DNA from: Pigmentiphaga sp. | GTDB taxonomy: Bacteria > Pseudomonadota > Gammaproteobacteria > Burkholderiales > Burkholderiaceae_B | Length of the DNA stretch: 42,304 bases | Assembly (NCBI RefSeq): GCF_019689535.1 | Contig: NZ_JADGHH010000004.1 | Location: 1 to 42,304 of the forward strand | Reading direction: 5' to 3' | In this document: positions 11,437 through 19,575 of the stretch, piece by piece | Layout of the letters: every line of letters starts with the position of its first letter | Numbering within the stretch: position 1 is the first letter of the stretch | Notes under the pieces: generated by a model | Databases searched by the model: none | What the model was told of the DNA's origin: nothing | The model's input: only the letters and a program-made list of their open reading frames with translations | Program-made: the position numbers and the translations under genes

Positions 11437-12015
11437 TCACTTCGGCGCAGCGACCGTCACCAACGCCGGGCGCAGCACCCGATCCACGATCATGTAACCC
11501 TTTTGCAGCGTCTGGACGATGGTATTGGCCGGCTCATCCGACGGCACCGAGGCGATGGCCTGATGGTGATGGGGGTTGAATTTGTCCCCGGGGACGGGAG
11601 CGATCTCCATCAGCTTGTTGCGCTCGAACGCGCCGGTCAGCTGCTTGAGCGTCACTTCCACGCCTTCGCGCAGGGACTCCAGGGACTGGTTTTCCTGGGC
11701 CAGCGCGGCCTCCAGACTGTCCCTGACCGGCAGCAGGCTCTCGGCAAAGGACTCGATGCCGAACTTCTGCGCCTTGGCCACTTCCTCCTGGGCGCGACGC
11801 CGCACGTTGTCGGCCTCGGCCACCGCCCGCAGCATGGCATCGTAATGCTCCTTGGCCTGCGCCTGGGCAGCGGCCAATTGGGCTTGCAGCTCGGCGACCG
11901 GATCCTCCTGCGCGGGCTCCTGGACCGGGTCTTGGGTTTGCTGCGTCGCAGCATCCGTCACGGGCTGATCCGGTTCCGGAATGGGTTGGTCGCCAGGCTT
12001 TTGCTCAGCCGACAT
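11437..12015 (-). CDS. grpE: Nucleotide exchange factor GrpE
   Basis: A 192-residue GrpE that releases ADP from DnaK. The N-terminal 40 residues are disordered and rich in Pro, Gln and Glu. They are followed by the long coiled-coil dimer helix (about residues 45-100) and the C-terminal beta domain ([22 protein letters not shown]). I start at the ATG at 12015 because a GGAGG ribosome site lies five bases before it. That site overlaps an alternative ATG at 12027, which itself has no ribosome site. It is preceded by a well-matched sigma-32 promoter and followed by dnaK. Confidence 0.97.
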   Translation of the reverse strand: MSAEQKPGDQPIPEPDQPVTDAATQQTQDPVQEPAQEDPVAELQAQLAAAQAQAKEHYDAMLRAVAEADNVRRRAQEEVAKAQKFGIESFAESLLPVRDSLEAALAQENQSLESLREGVEVTLKQLTGAFERNKLMEIAPVPGDKFNPHHHQAIASVPSDEPANTIVQTLQKGYMIVDRVLRPALVTVAAPK

Positions 12016-12070
12016 TGATGCCTCCATAAAAAACCAATTAAATCAGGGACTTGTTGAGATACTATGCGCA

Positions 12071-12098
12071 AGGTGGGGATGAACGCCCCTATTTCAAG
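12071..12098 (-). promoter_or_regulatory. Sigma-32-type promoter of grpE
   Basis: On the minus strand a perfect -35 CTTGAAA (12098-12092) is followed after 13 bases by CCCCACCT (12078-12071), very close to the CCCCATNT -10 of heat-shock promoters. Transcription would start about 50 bases before the GrpE start codon. This is the clearest heat-shock promoter in the window. Confidence 0.8.
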
Positions 12099-12133
12099 AG
12101 GGGGAATATACCCTCAAGCGAAAATACCCCGCC

Positions 12134-12160
12134 CGCGCGGTAGCCCTCCTGCCCCGCGCG
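12134..12160. terminator. Weak hairpin downstream of hslR
   Basis: CGCGCGG at 12134-12140 pairs with CCGCGCG at 12154-12160 around a 13-base loop. It starts about 20 bases after the hslR stop, before the grpE promoter. A TTTT appears only about ten bases beyond the stem. It could separate the upstream genes from grpE, but the evidence is modest. Confidence 0.35.
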
Positions 12161-12179
12161 CAAACGTGGCGGCTCCCGC

Positions 12180-12566
12180 TCAGTGCGCCGAAAAGGATTT
12201 GAGTTTTTCGAGCTGGCGCCGGTCGTGCTTGGTGGGGCGGCCCTTGATGTGGGCGGACGGATCGACATTCTGCTTGCGCAGCTCCAGCGCTTCGAGCCGG
12301 CGCTTGAGCCCTTGCGGCGTCTCGTCGTAGAGCGTGCGGGCGAATACCGCCGGCCCCCGCTGCGCAGACAAGCCCCGCACCAGGACTTCCCAGTCCTGCT
12401 CGCCCGCGCGGATCTGCAGGATGTCCCCGGGCCGCACGGACCGGGACGGCTTGACCCGATCCCCGCCCACTTTGACCTGCCCCGCCTCGACGGCCGCCTG
12501 GGCGAGCGACCGGGTCTTATAAAACCGGGCCGCCCAAAGCCACTTATCGATTCGTAGTTCTTCCAT
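12180..12566 (-). CDS. hslR: S4-domain RNA-binding heat-shock protein Hsp15
   Basis: A 128-residue basic protein. The S4 RNA-binding domain occupies about residues 1-60 (LRIDKWLWAARFYKTRSLAQAAV, then GQVKVGGDRVKPSRSV), and a Lys/Arg-rich C-terminal tail follows (GRPTKHDRRQLEKLKSF). In E. coli Hsp15 binds stalled 50S subunits that still carry nascent chain and helps recycle them after heat stress. I start at the ATG at 12566 because AGGA precedes it at a good distance. This overlaps the end of hemH by 23 bases, which implies translational coupling. Its position in the heat-shock block supports the name. Confidence 0.88.
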   Translation of the reverse strand: MEELRIDKWLWAARFYKTRSLAQAAVEAGQVKVGGDRVKPSRSVRPGDILQIRAGEQDWEVLVRGLSAQRGPAVFARTLYDETPQGLKRRLEALELRKQNVDPSAHIKGRPTKHDRRQLEKLKSFSAH

Positions 12567-13635
12567 TTCCATCCTGTGCATGCATTGCACGGTCAAGAGG
12601 CCGCCCGGGCCTTCGCCCCACCCAACCCTGCAGGTGCCGTTCCGCCAGGTCGGCCAGGGCAGCGACCCAGGGACCGAAGTCGTTCAGGGCGGGAATGTAG
12701 CGGAGCTGGCGTCCGCCGGCGGCGACGAAAGCCTCTTTGGCCTGCACCGCGATCTCTTCCAAGGTTTCGATGCAGTCGGCGACGAAGCCCGGGCAGAACA
12801 CGTCCACGTCGGCCACGCCGGCCTGGGCCAACTCCTTGAGCCTGGGTTCGGTATACGGCTGCAGCCATTCGGCGGCGCCGAAGCGGCTCTGGAACGTCAC
12901 CTCTGCCTCCCCGGCGGCCAGCCCCAGCTCCTCGGCCAGCAGGCGGCCGGTGCGCAGGCACTGGTCGTGGTAAGGGTCTCCGAGCTCCGCGCAGCGCTTG
13001 GGCACGCCATGGAAACTCAACACCAGCTTCTGCCCCCGCCCCTCCCGTTCCCAAAATTCGCGGATGCGGGAGGCCATGGCGCCGATGTAGCCGGGATCGT
13101 CATGGAAGTCCCGCACGTAGCGGATTTCGGGCACGTTGCGCAGGCAGGCAAGGCGCGCGCCCACCCCGTCGACGACCGCAGCCGTGGTGCTGGCCGCATA
13201 TTGCGGATAAAGCGGCAGTACGAGGATGCGCTCGCACCCCGCGGCACGCAGGGCGCCGATGCCGTCGGCCAGCGACGGAATCCCGTAGCGCATGGCAAGC
13301 GCCACCTCCACGTCCAGGCCCCGGCCCGAGAGCTCGCCCCGCAGCCGCTCGCCCTGGCGCCGGCTCCACACCATTAGCGGAGAGCCTTCGGGCATCCATA
13401 TCGAGGCATAGCGCCGTGCCGCCTCCCGGGGGCGCAAGGTCAGGACGATGCCGTACAGGATGGGCAGCCAGAGGAAGCGCGGGAGTTCGACCACGCGCGG
13501 ATCCGAGAGGAATTCGGCCAGGTAGCGGCGCACCGCGGCCGGGGCGGGCGCGTCCGGCGAGCCCAGGTTGACCAGGAGCAAGCCGGTACGGGTAGGGTGG
13601 CCGGCTGGCGCCGAGGGCTCGGGAAGGAAGCGCAT
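12544..13635 (-). CDS. hemH: Ferrochelatase
   Basis: A 363-residue ferrochelatase that inserts ferrous iron into protoporphyrin IX in the last step of heme synthesis. Family motifs are visible: GLLLVNLGSPDAP near the N-terminus, LPLYPQYAAST in the middle, the catalytic His209 in SFHGVP, and the C-terminal CPGFVADCIETLEEI with its conserved Glu. It lies between hrcA and hslR, with a 33-base gap to hrcA and an overlap with hslR, so it is probably cotranscribed with stress genes. The last 20 or so residues (RRPGRPLDRAMHAQDGNG) are a non-conserved tail that runs into hslR. Confidence 0.97.
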   Translation of the reverse strand: MRFLPEPSAPAGHPTRTGLLLVNLGSPDAPAPAAVRRYLAEFLSDPRVVELPRFLWLPILYGIVLTLRPREAARRYASIWMPEGSPLMVWSRRQGERLRGELSGRGLDVEVALAMRYGIPSLADGIGALRAAGCERILVLPLYPQYAASTTAAVVDGVGARLACLRNVPEIRYVRDFHDDPGYIGAMASRIREFWEREGRGQKLVLSFHGVPKRCAELGDPYHDQCLRTGRLLAEELGLAAGEAEVTFQSRFGAAEWLQPYTEPRLKELAQAGVADVDVFCPGFVADCIETLEEIAVQAKEAFVAAGGRQLRYIPALNDFGPWVAALADLAERHLQGWVGRRPGRPLDRAMHAQDGNGRTTNR

Positions 13636-13668
13636 GAAAGGCTTTCCGGTGTGTCGCGCAGGCGAGGG

Positions 13669-14673
13669 TTAGCAATGGCTCAAGGCGTTCGACAACAGGC
13701 GGGCCGTAATGTCGACGATGGGAATGACGCGCTCATACGACATTCGCGTCGGGCCGATCACCCCTACCGTCCCGACGACCTTGCCGTCCACGCCGTAGGG
13801 GGCGGTAATGATGCTGACTTCTTCCATCGGCACCAGCTGGGAATCCCCGCCGATGTAGATCTGCACCCCCTGGGCGCGGCTGGACATGTCGAAAAGCTGC
13901 ATGAGGTCCGTCTTTTTCTCGAAGAGCTCGAACATCTTGCGCAGCTTGTCCATGTCGGAGGCCAGGTCCGAGACGCCAAGCAGGTTCAGCTCGCCGGAAA
14001 TCACCACGCCTTCGTTTTCGCTTGCCGCCTCGACGCTGGCATCCACCGCCTGCGCCATGAGCTTGGAGATGTCGACCCGCAGCCGGCTCAGCTCTTTCTG
14101 CAGCAATTGCCGGGCGTCGTCGAAGGACTTGCCGCTGAAATGCTGGTTGAAGAAATTAGCGGCCTCAGTGAGCTCCGACGACGAGTAATCGCGCTGCACC
14201 GACAGGATGCGGTTCTGCACGTCGCCTTCGGGCGTCACGATGATCAGCAGGACGCGCCGCTCCGAAAGCCGGATGAATTCGATCTGGCGGAAGACTTGGC
14301 TGCGCTTGGGTGCCATGACCACGCCGGCGAAATGCGTGAGGTTGGACAGCAGCGAGGCGGCCGCCGCGATGACGCGCTGCGGTTCCGCCGAAGGCAGCAT
14401 GTTCTGGATATGGGACGCCTCCGACACCTCGTACGGCTGCACGGTAAGCAGCGAATCCACGAACATGCGGTAGCCGCGCGGCGTGGGCACCCGCCCGGCC
14501 GACGTGTGCGGGCTGTGGATCAAGCCATGCTCTTCGAGGTCGGCCATCACGTTGCGGATGGTGGCCGGAGAGAGGTCGAAGACCTTGGAAAGCGTACGCG
14601 AGCCGACAGGCTGTCCGTCACTAATGTAACGCTCGATGAGAGCTTTCAACAACGCACGTGCGCGATCGTCCAT
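13669..14673 (-). CDS. hrcA: Heat-inducible transcriptional repressor HrcA
   Basis: A 334-residue HrcA. The N-terminal winged helix ([28 protein letters not shown]) is followed by the segment [19 protein letters not shown] and the [14 protein letters not shown] hallmark. The large C-terminal dimerisation and GroEL-sensing domain ends with [19 protein letters not shown]. HrcA represses chaperone genes by binding CIRCE operators (TTAGCACTC-N9-GAGTGCTAA). I found no CIRCE in the window, so its targets, probably groESL, are elsewhere. It is divergent from nadK across 102 bases. A TAAAAT box ends only six bases before its ATG, raising the possibility of a leaderless message. Confidence 0.97.
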   Translation of the reverse strand: MDDRARALLKALIERYISDGQPVGSRTLSKVFDLSPATIRNVMADLEEHGLIHSPHTSAGRVPTPRGYRMFVDSLLTVQPYEVSEASHIQNMLPSAEPQRVIAAAASLLSNLTHFAGVVMAPKRSQVFRQIEFIRLSERRVLLIIVTPEGDVQNRILSVQRDYSSSELTEAANFFNQHFSGKSFDDARQLLQKELSRLRVDISKLMAQAVDASVEAASENEGVVISGELNLLGVSDLASDMDKLRKMFELFEKKTDLMQLFDMSSRAQGVQIYIGGDSQLVPMEEVSIITAPYGVDGKVVGTVGVIGPTRMSYERVIPIVDITARLLSNALSHC

Positions 14674-14679
14674 AAGCCT

Positions 14680-14685
14680 ATTTTA
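14680..14685 (-). promoter_or_regulatory. Possible -10 box of hrcA, very close to the start codon
   Basis: TAAAAT on the minus strand ends six bases before the hrcA ATG at 14673. With normal spacing, transcription would begin at or next to the A of the start codon. No clear -35 is visible, and AGG three bases before the ATG is a poor ribosome site. The hrcA start itself is well supported by family alignment. Confidence 0.35.
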
Positions 14686-14763
14686 CCCCGTAGGGTGTGC
14701 GCCGTCCCCGTCGAAACGGCCGGAACGGGACGGATTTTGTTCAATGCCGCATTCTTCCGCCCA

Positions 14764-14769
14764 TATAAT
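14764..14769 (+). promoter_or_regulatory. Perfect TATAAT -10 box of nadK, adjacent to the start codon
   Basis: The hexamer is a full consensus match and ends six bases before the nadK ATG at 14776. The -35 is weak (best guess TTCAAT at 14740-14745 with an 18-base spacer). Normal spacing puts the transcript start at the ATG itself, and no purine-rich ribosome site precedes that ATG. Confidence 0.5.
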
Positions 14770-14775
14770 GGACGC

Positions 14776-15672
14776 ATGCATTTTCCCATCGTCGCCCTGG
14801 TTGGCAAATATCACGACACCGGCATTGCCGCCCCGCTGCGCGCCGTCGCGCAGATGCTGCGCGAGGCCGGCCGCGAGGTCTTGTTCGAAAAAGACACCGC
14901 TGCCAACATCGGCGTCGATGAATATCCTGCCGCAACCGTGGAAGAGATCGGGCAGCGCGCCTCGCTCGCCATTGTCATGGGCGGGGACGGCACCATGCTC
15001 GGCGTGGCGCGCCAGCTGGCGCCCTGGGACGTGCCCGTCGTAGGCATCAACCATGGCCGGCTCGGCTTCATCACCGACATCCCGCTCGAAGACGCCTGTA
15101 CCGCCGTGGCAGGCATGCTGAACGGCGAATACGAATCCGAGACCCGCACCCTGCTCGCCTCCAGCGTGATCCGCGGCGATACCACGCTGGTCTCGGCATT
15201 GGCGCTGAACGACGTGGTCCTGAGCCGGGCCGGGCTGGGCGGCATGGTGGAAGTCACGGTGCAGGTCGACGGCCTATATATGTCGAAGCAGCGCGCCGAC
15301 GGGCTCATCATCGCCACGCCCACCGGCTCGACGGCCTACGCGCTCTCGGCCAACGGCCCCATCCTGCACCCGGCCCTGCGCGGGCTGGTGCTGGTGCCGG
15401 TGGCCCCGCAGGCCCTCTCGAACCGGCCCATCGCCATCCCGGACGACTGCACCATCGAAATCACGCTGACGCGCTCCCCGGGCGGCCGGGACGAAAGCGC
15501 GAGCGTCCACTTCGACATGCAAAGCTGGTCCTCGCTCCAGGAAGGCGATCGCGTCCTGGTGAGACGCGCCGAACATACGATCCGCTTCCTGCATCCGGCC
15601 GGATACAGTTATTTTTCCACCTTGCGGCGCAAGCTGCACTGGAACCAGATCTCGGGCACTGCAATCGACTAA
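14776..15672 (+). CDS. nadK: NAD kinase
   Basis: A 298-residue ATP-dependent NAD kinase that makes NADP. The GGDGT motif is at residues 69-73. The conserved INHGRLGFITDI segment follows at about residues 91-102, and the TPTGSTAYALSANGPILHP motif forms the NAD site. I start at the ATG at 14776 (MHFPIVALVGKY), which matches the family; the frame is open far upstream only as antisense of hrcA. It is divergent from hrcA and 32 bases ahead of recN, so nadK-recN is probably an operon. Confidence 0.97.
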   Translation: MHFPIVALVGKYHDTGIAAPLRAVAQMLREAGREVLFEKDTAANIGVDEYPAATVEEIGQRASLAIVMGGDGTMLGVARQLAPWDVPVVGINHGRLGFITDIPLEDACTAVAGMLNGEYESETRTLLASSVIRGDTTLVSALALNDVVLSRAGLGGMVEVTVQVDGLYMSKQRADGLIIATPTGSTAYALSANGPILHPALRGLVLVPVAPQALSNRPIAIPDDCTIEITLTRSPGGRDESASVHFDMQSWSSLQEGDRVLVRRAEHTIRFLHPAGYSYFSTLRRKLHWNQISGTAID

Positions 15673-15704
15673 CCCTGCCCCGTCCCTCTTCCGGCTTCAT
15701 CCGT

Positions 15705-17348
15705 ATGCTGCGCGCCCTGCACATCAGCGATTTCGTGATCGTCGACCACACCGAAGTCGAATTCGGCCCGGGCTTCACCGTTTTTTCTGGCGAGACTGGC
15801 GCGGGCAAATCCATCCTGATCGACGCCCTGGCCCTGGCCCTGGGCGAACGGGCCGACGCCTCGGTGCTGCGGGAAGGCGCGAGCCGCGCCGAAGTCAGCG
15901 CGGTATTCGACGTACCCGCATCGCTGCGCGACTGGCTGGCCGAGCGCGAGCTGGATACCGAAAGCCTGGTGCTACGCCGCGTGGTCGACGCCCAGGGCCG
16001 CAGCCGGGGCTACATCAACGGCGTGCCTGCCACCCTCACCCAGTTGCGCGAGTTGGGCGAGCGGCTGGTCGACATCCACGGCCAGCACGCCCACCAGAGC
16101 CTGCTCAAGCCGCATTTCCAGCGCGACATGCTCGACGACCACGGCGGGCACGGCGACATGCGCCGCGCGGTGGCCGAGGCCTGGAAAGCCTGGCGCGAAC
16201 TGGAACGCAAGCTGGAGGAAGTCGAGCGGAACGCCGCCATGCTGGCCCAGGAGCGCGAGCGCCTGCAGTGGCAGGCGGACGAACTGGGCCGCCTGGCGCT
16301 CAAGCCCGGTGAATGGGACGAACTCCAGGCCGAACACAAGCGGCTGGCCCATGCCCAGGCCCTGATAGACGGCGCCAGCCAGGCCATCGCGGCGCTCGAT
16401 GAAGACGACGATTCCGCCCATTCCCGCCTGGCCGCCGCGGCCCAGCGCATCGCCCAGCTCGCGACGCACGACGCCGCGCTCGCGCCGGTCGCCGAAGCCT
16501 TGGAATCGGCCCGCATCGCGCTGCAGGAGGCGGTCTCCGACCTGAACGGCTATCTCTCCCGGCTCGAACTCGATCCGCAGCGCCTGGCCGAGGTCGAGGC
16601 CCGCCTGCAGGCAGTGTTCGACACGGCCCGCAAGTTCCGGCTCCAGCCCGAGCAGCTGGCGGCGCAGCATGCCGCGCTGCTGGCGCAACTCGACACGCTG
16701 AAAGACGCCGAAGACGTCGAAGCCCTGCGCAAGAGAGCCGCCAACGCGAAGGCTGCCTACGAGGAGGCCGCCGCCAAACTGAGCCGGGCCCGCCGCAAGG
16801 CGGCCGCATCGCTCGGCAAGGCCGTGACACAGGCCATGCAGGCCCTGGCGATGGGCGGCGGCAAGTTCGAAGTCGCCGTGGAACCGTCGGACCCGGGTCC
16901 TGCGGGCAACGATGCCATCGAATTCCGGGTGGCGGGCCATGCCGGCACGACGCCGCGCCCCCTCTCCAAAGTGGCCTCGGGCGGAGAGCTGGCGCGGATC
17001 TCGCTTGCGCTGTCGGTCATCGCCAGCCGCGCTGCCCGGGTGCCGACCCTGATATTCGACGAGGTGGACACCGGCATAGGCGGGGCTGTCGCGGAGGTGG
17101 TCGGCCGCCTGCTGCGGGAGCTCGGCAGCCTGCACCAAGTGCTATGCGTGACGCACTTGCCGCAGGTGGCGGCCTGCGGCAACACGCACCTGCGGGTGGA
17201 CAAACGCCAGGAAAATGGAACGGCGGTTTCGACGGTCACCGTACTCGACCGGAGCGGCCGGGTGGACGAAATCGCCCGCATGTTGGGCGGCATAGAAATC
17301 ACCGCCACCACGCGCAAGCACGCGCGCGAGATGATAGGAAGCCATTGA
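15705..17348 (+). CDS. recN: DNA repair protein RecN
   Basis: A 547-residue SMC-like ATPase that acts in double-strand break repair by bridging DNA and helping RecA. Walker A GETGAGKS is at residues 29-36. A long central coiled coil spans roughly residues 150-370. The C-terminal ABC signature lies at LSKVASGGELARISLAL, followed by Walker B with DEVD at 452-455 and the SHxxQV-type CVTHLPQVAAC motif. It follows nadK and is convergent with fur. No LexA box is obvious in the short gap to nadK, so any SOS control would have to act elsewhere. Confidence 0.97.
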   Translation: MLRALHISDFVIVDHTEVEFGPGFTVFSGETGAGKSILIDALALALGERADASVLREGASRAEVSAVFDVPASLRDWLAERELDTESLVLRRVVDAQGRSRGYINGVPATLTQLRELGERLVDIHGQHAHQSLLKPHFQRDMLDDHGGHGDMRRAVAEAWKAWRELERKLEEVERNAAMLAQERERLQWQADELGRLALKPGEWDELQAEHKRLAHAQALIDGASQAIAALDEDDDSAHSRLAAAAQRIAQLATHDAALAPVAEALESARIALQEAVSDLNGYLSRLELDPQRLAEVEARLQAVFDTARKFRLQPEQLAAQHAALLAQLDTLKDAEDVEALRKRAANAKAAYEEAAAKLSRARRKAAASLGKAVTQAMQALAMGGGKFEVAVEPSDPGPAGNDAIEFRVAGHAGTTPRPLSKVASGGELARISLALSVIASRAARVPTLIFDEVDTGIGGAVAEVVGRLLRELGSLHQVLCVTHLPQVAACGNTHLRVDKRQENGTAVSTVTVLDRSGRVDEIARMLGGIEITATTRKHAREMIGSH

Positions 17349-17369
17349 CGGGCGGGCATCCAGCCCGTC
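17347..17369. terminator. Hairpin between convergent recN and fur
   Basis: GACGGGC at 17347-17353 pairs exactly with GCCCGTC at 17363-17369 around a nine-base loop. It begins within the recN stop codon and lies before the fur stop, so it may end transcription from either side. There is no T-run. Confidence 0.5.
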
Positions 17370-17380
17370 CCGTGCGGCGG

Positions 17381-17800
17381 CTATCGATTCTTGGTGCAGT
17401 TCTGGCAAATGCCGTAGAGCGACAGGGCATGCCCGGTCAGCACGAAATTGTGGTCTTTCGCGATTTTCTGCTGGCGCTTTTCGATTTCCGGGTCGAAGAA
17501 TTCCTCGACCTTGCCGCAATTCGTGCACACTAGGTGGTCGTGGTGATCGCCCTCGTTCAGCTCGAACACCGCCTTGCCGCTGTCGAATTGGCTGCGGACC
17601 AGCAGGCCGGCCTGCTCGAACTGGGTCAGCACGCGATAGACCGTCGCCAGTCCGATTTCCACACTGTCGCCTATCAACGCGCGATAGACATCCTCGGCGC
17701 TCATGTGGCGCACTTCAGCCTTGCGGAAGACATCCAGGATCTTCAGCCGGGGAAATGTCGCTTTCAGGCCTATACTCTTGAGTTCGCTTTGATCAGTCAT
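17381..17800 (-). CDS. fur: Ferric uptake regulator Fur
   Basis: A 139-residue Fur that represses iron-uptake genes when bound to ferrous iron. The N-terminal winged helix includes [18 protein letters not shown]. The metal-binding region shows HHDH at residues 86-89. The structural zinc cysteines are Cys92 and Cys95, with a second pair at Cys132 and Cys135 near the C-terminus. I start at the ATG at 17800, preceded by AAAGGGA. A much longer in-frame extension has no Fur similarity. It is divergent from bamE. Confidence 0.97.
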   Translation of the reverse strand: MTDQSELKSIGLKATFPRLKILDVFRKAEVRHMSAEDVYRALIGDSVEIGLATVYRVLTQFEQAGLLVRSQFDSGKAVFELNEGDHHDHLVCTNCGKVEEFFDPEIEKRQQKIAKDHNFVLTGHALSLYGICQNCTKNR

Positions 17801-18078
17801 GATGGTCCCTTTGAAAGCGGTTCGGTGTATCGGTTCCTTCCGACGCGGAAGCCCCATTGCCGGCCTGCGAGCGACCGCCGAACCGCGACGCGGAATACTT
17901 TCCCTGCACGCGCGCTCGGCGGACGGGCGGCGGCAGCACGGCCCGGCATGGTCGTGCGCGCGCAGCGCTCCTTCCGTCCTGGCAGCCGCCCGAGAAGGTT
18001 GGGAACGCGCCGAAGAGCCCAGGCGCTTCCCGAGAGCTTTATGATAACGGTTTCCCCAATGAAGACGAGTGCGGATCT
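17801..18078. other. Divergent fur/bamE control region
   Basis: These 278 bases hold no convincing gene. A TATGAT at 18040-18045 is a plausible -10 for bamE, giving a leader of about 27 bases. An ATGATAACGGTTT stretch overlapping it has only partial likeness to a Fur box. No clear fur promoter could be picked out. Confidence 0.3.
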
Positions 18079-18699
18079 GTGCCAAACGCCCTGATTTCCC
18101 TTCTCTACGGCCGAGCAGGCGTCCTGCGCCGGCTGGCGCCGGTCGCGCTGCTGAGCTTGGCCGCATGCAGCACGATCAACGACTATGTGCCGGGCTTCAT
18201 CAAGCCCTACCGGCCCGACATCCAGCAAGGCAATTGGCTGACCCGGGAACAGGTGGAACTGCTGCGTCCGGGCATGACCCGCGAGCAGGTCCGATTCGCA
18301 TTGGGCAGCCCCACGCTGACGAGCATTTTCCACGCCGACCGCTGGGACTACCCCTATCTGTACACGCCCGGATACGGCAAGACGGAGAAGCGTCTCTTTA
18401 CCGTCTATTTCGTCAATGACCGGCTGGACCGCTGGGAAGGCGACGAGCAGCCCAACCGCCAGCCCTTCCAACAAAAGGATGCGCGCGAGGCGCTAGACAC
18501 GGCTGCCCCGCCGCAACAGGCCGAGCAGGCCGCCGGGCCCAGGCCGGACGGCGACGCCACGCCGCCTTCCGCACAGCAAGGTGCCATGACGCATACGCCC
18601 CTGACGACGGGCGGCATGGCTGTGCCGGGCGCGCTCGACCCCGCATCGAACCCGCCGGCGGCCGCCGCGCCCAATGAATCCGCCACGTCCCCCCGATAA
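18079..18699 (+). CDS. bamE: Outer-membrane assembly lipoprotein BamE (OmlA)
   Basis: A 206-residue lipoprotein. The signal sequence ([14 protein letters not shown]) ends in a lipobox with Cys30. The mature part carries the BamE/SmpA fold: the [12 protein letters not shown] motif, [17 protein letters not shown], and [10 protein letters not shown]. BamE supports the BamA complex that inserts beta-barrels in the outer membrane. After about residue 125 comes an 80-residue tail rich in Ala, Pro and Gln that the 113-residue E. coli protein lacks. I chose the GTG at 18079; no ATG exists between the promoter-like box and the lipobox in this frame. Nearby CTG/TTG starts cannot be excluded. dapB follows closely. 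Confidence 0.88.
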   Translation: MPNALISLLYGRAGVLRRLAPVALLSLAACSTINDYVPGFIKPYRPDIQQGNWLTREQVELLRPGMTREQVRFALGSPTLTSIFHADRWDYPYLYTPGYGKTEKRLFTVYFVNDRLDRWEGDEQPNRQPFQQKDAREALDTAAPPQQAEQAAGPRPDGDATPPSAQQGAMTHTPLTTGGMAVPGALDPASNPPAAAAPNESATSPR

Positions 18700-18711
18700 C
18701 ACTAAGTGCCA

Positions 18712-19512
18712 ATGACTCCTCTACGTATCGCCATTGCTGGGTCCACCGGCCGCATGGGCCGCATGTTGATCGAAACGGTGCTCGCCGCGCCTGACCTGCA
18801 GCTGACCGTCGCGCTGGATCGAGCCGGCAGCCCGGCCCTCGGCCGCGACGCGGCCGAATTCCTCGGCAAGGCCAGCAACGTCTCGATCACAGACAACCTG
18901 GACGCCCTGGCCGAGGCTGACTGCCTGATCGACTTCACGCGCCCCGAAGCCACGCTCGCCCACCTTGAAGCGTGCCAGCGCCACGGCGTCAAGATGGTGA
19001 TCGGGACCACCGGCTTCGATGCGGCCGGCAAGGCTGCGATCGAAGCCGCATCGCAGAAGGTAGGCATCGTATTCGCCCCCAACATGAGCGTGGGCGTGAA
19101 CGTCACGCTCAAGCTCCTGGACATTGCCGCCCGCATCCTGAAAGACAATTACGACGTGGAAGTCTTCGAGATCCACCACAAGCACAAGGTGGATGCGCCG
19201 TCCGGAACGGCCCTGAAAATGGGCGAAACCGTGGCCCAGGCCTGGGACAAGCCGCTTTCCGAGATCGCGGAATGGGCGCGGCACGGCGAAACGGGCGCCC
19301 GCAAGCCAGGCACCATCGGCTTTTCAGTCGCCCGCGGCGGCGACGTGGTCGGCGACCACTCCGTATTTTTCTGCGGCCCGGGCGAGCGGATAGAAATCAC
19401 GCATCGGTCCGCCAGCCGCGTCACCTATGCCGAGGGCAGCCTGCGCGCCGCCCGTTACCTGGCCGACAAGCCCACCGGGCTGTACGACATGCAGGCCGTG
19501 TTGGGGCTCTAA
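18712..19512 (+). CDS. dapB: 4-hydroxy-tetrahydrodipicolinate reductase
   Basis: A 266-residue enzyme of the lysine and diaminopimelate pathway. It reduces the DapA product using NAD(P)H. The dinucleotide-binding motif [10 protein letters not shown] is at the N-terminus. The catalytic [13 protein letters not shown] motif places His155 and Lys159 where E. coli has His159 and Lys163. I start at the ATG at 18712; a GTG at 18706 would add two residues. The gap to bamE is 12 bases, so the two are probably cotranscribed. Confidence 0.98.
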   Translation: MTPLRIAIAGSTGRMGRMLIETVLAAPDLQLTVALDRAGSPALGRDAAEFLGKASNVSITDNLDALAEADCLIDFTRPEATLAHLEACQRHGVKMVIGTTGFDAAGKAAIEAASQKVGIVFAPNMSVGVNVTLKLLDIAARILKDNYDVEVFEIHHKHKVDAPSGTALKMGETVAQAWDKPLSEIAEWARHGETGARKPGTIGFSVARGGDVVGDHSVFFCGPGERIEITHRSASRVTYAEGSLRAARYLADKPTGLYDMQAVLGL

Positions 19513-19521
19513 GGCCGGCGT

Positions 19522-19550
19522 TGCGGCATCCGGTTCGGCCGGATGCCGCA
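19522..19550. terminator. Strong terminator hairpin between dapB and cheB-like gene
   Basis: TGCGGCATCCGG at 19522-19533 pairs perfectly with CCGGATGCCGCA at 19539-19550 around the five-base loop TTCGG. It begins nine bases after the dapB stop and sits between convergent genes. The T-run is only two bases on the plus strand. The 12-bp perfect stem with a UUCG-type loop makes a terminator likely. Confidence 0.7.
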
Positions 19551-19575
19551 TTCCCACGGCCGCCGGCCGCGCCCA

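Noticed and set aside
13597-14775. Long open frame extending nadK upstream
   Set aside because: It is antisense to hrcA, has no NAD kinase similarity, and the family start is at 14776.
18036-18055. Fur box over the bamE -10 region
   Set aside because: ATGATAACGGTTT matches only part of the 19-base consensus; the match is too weak to call.
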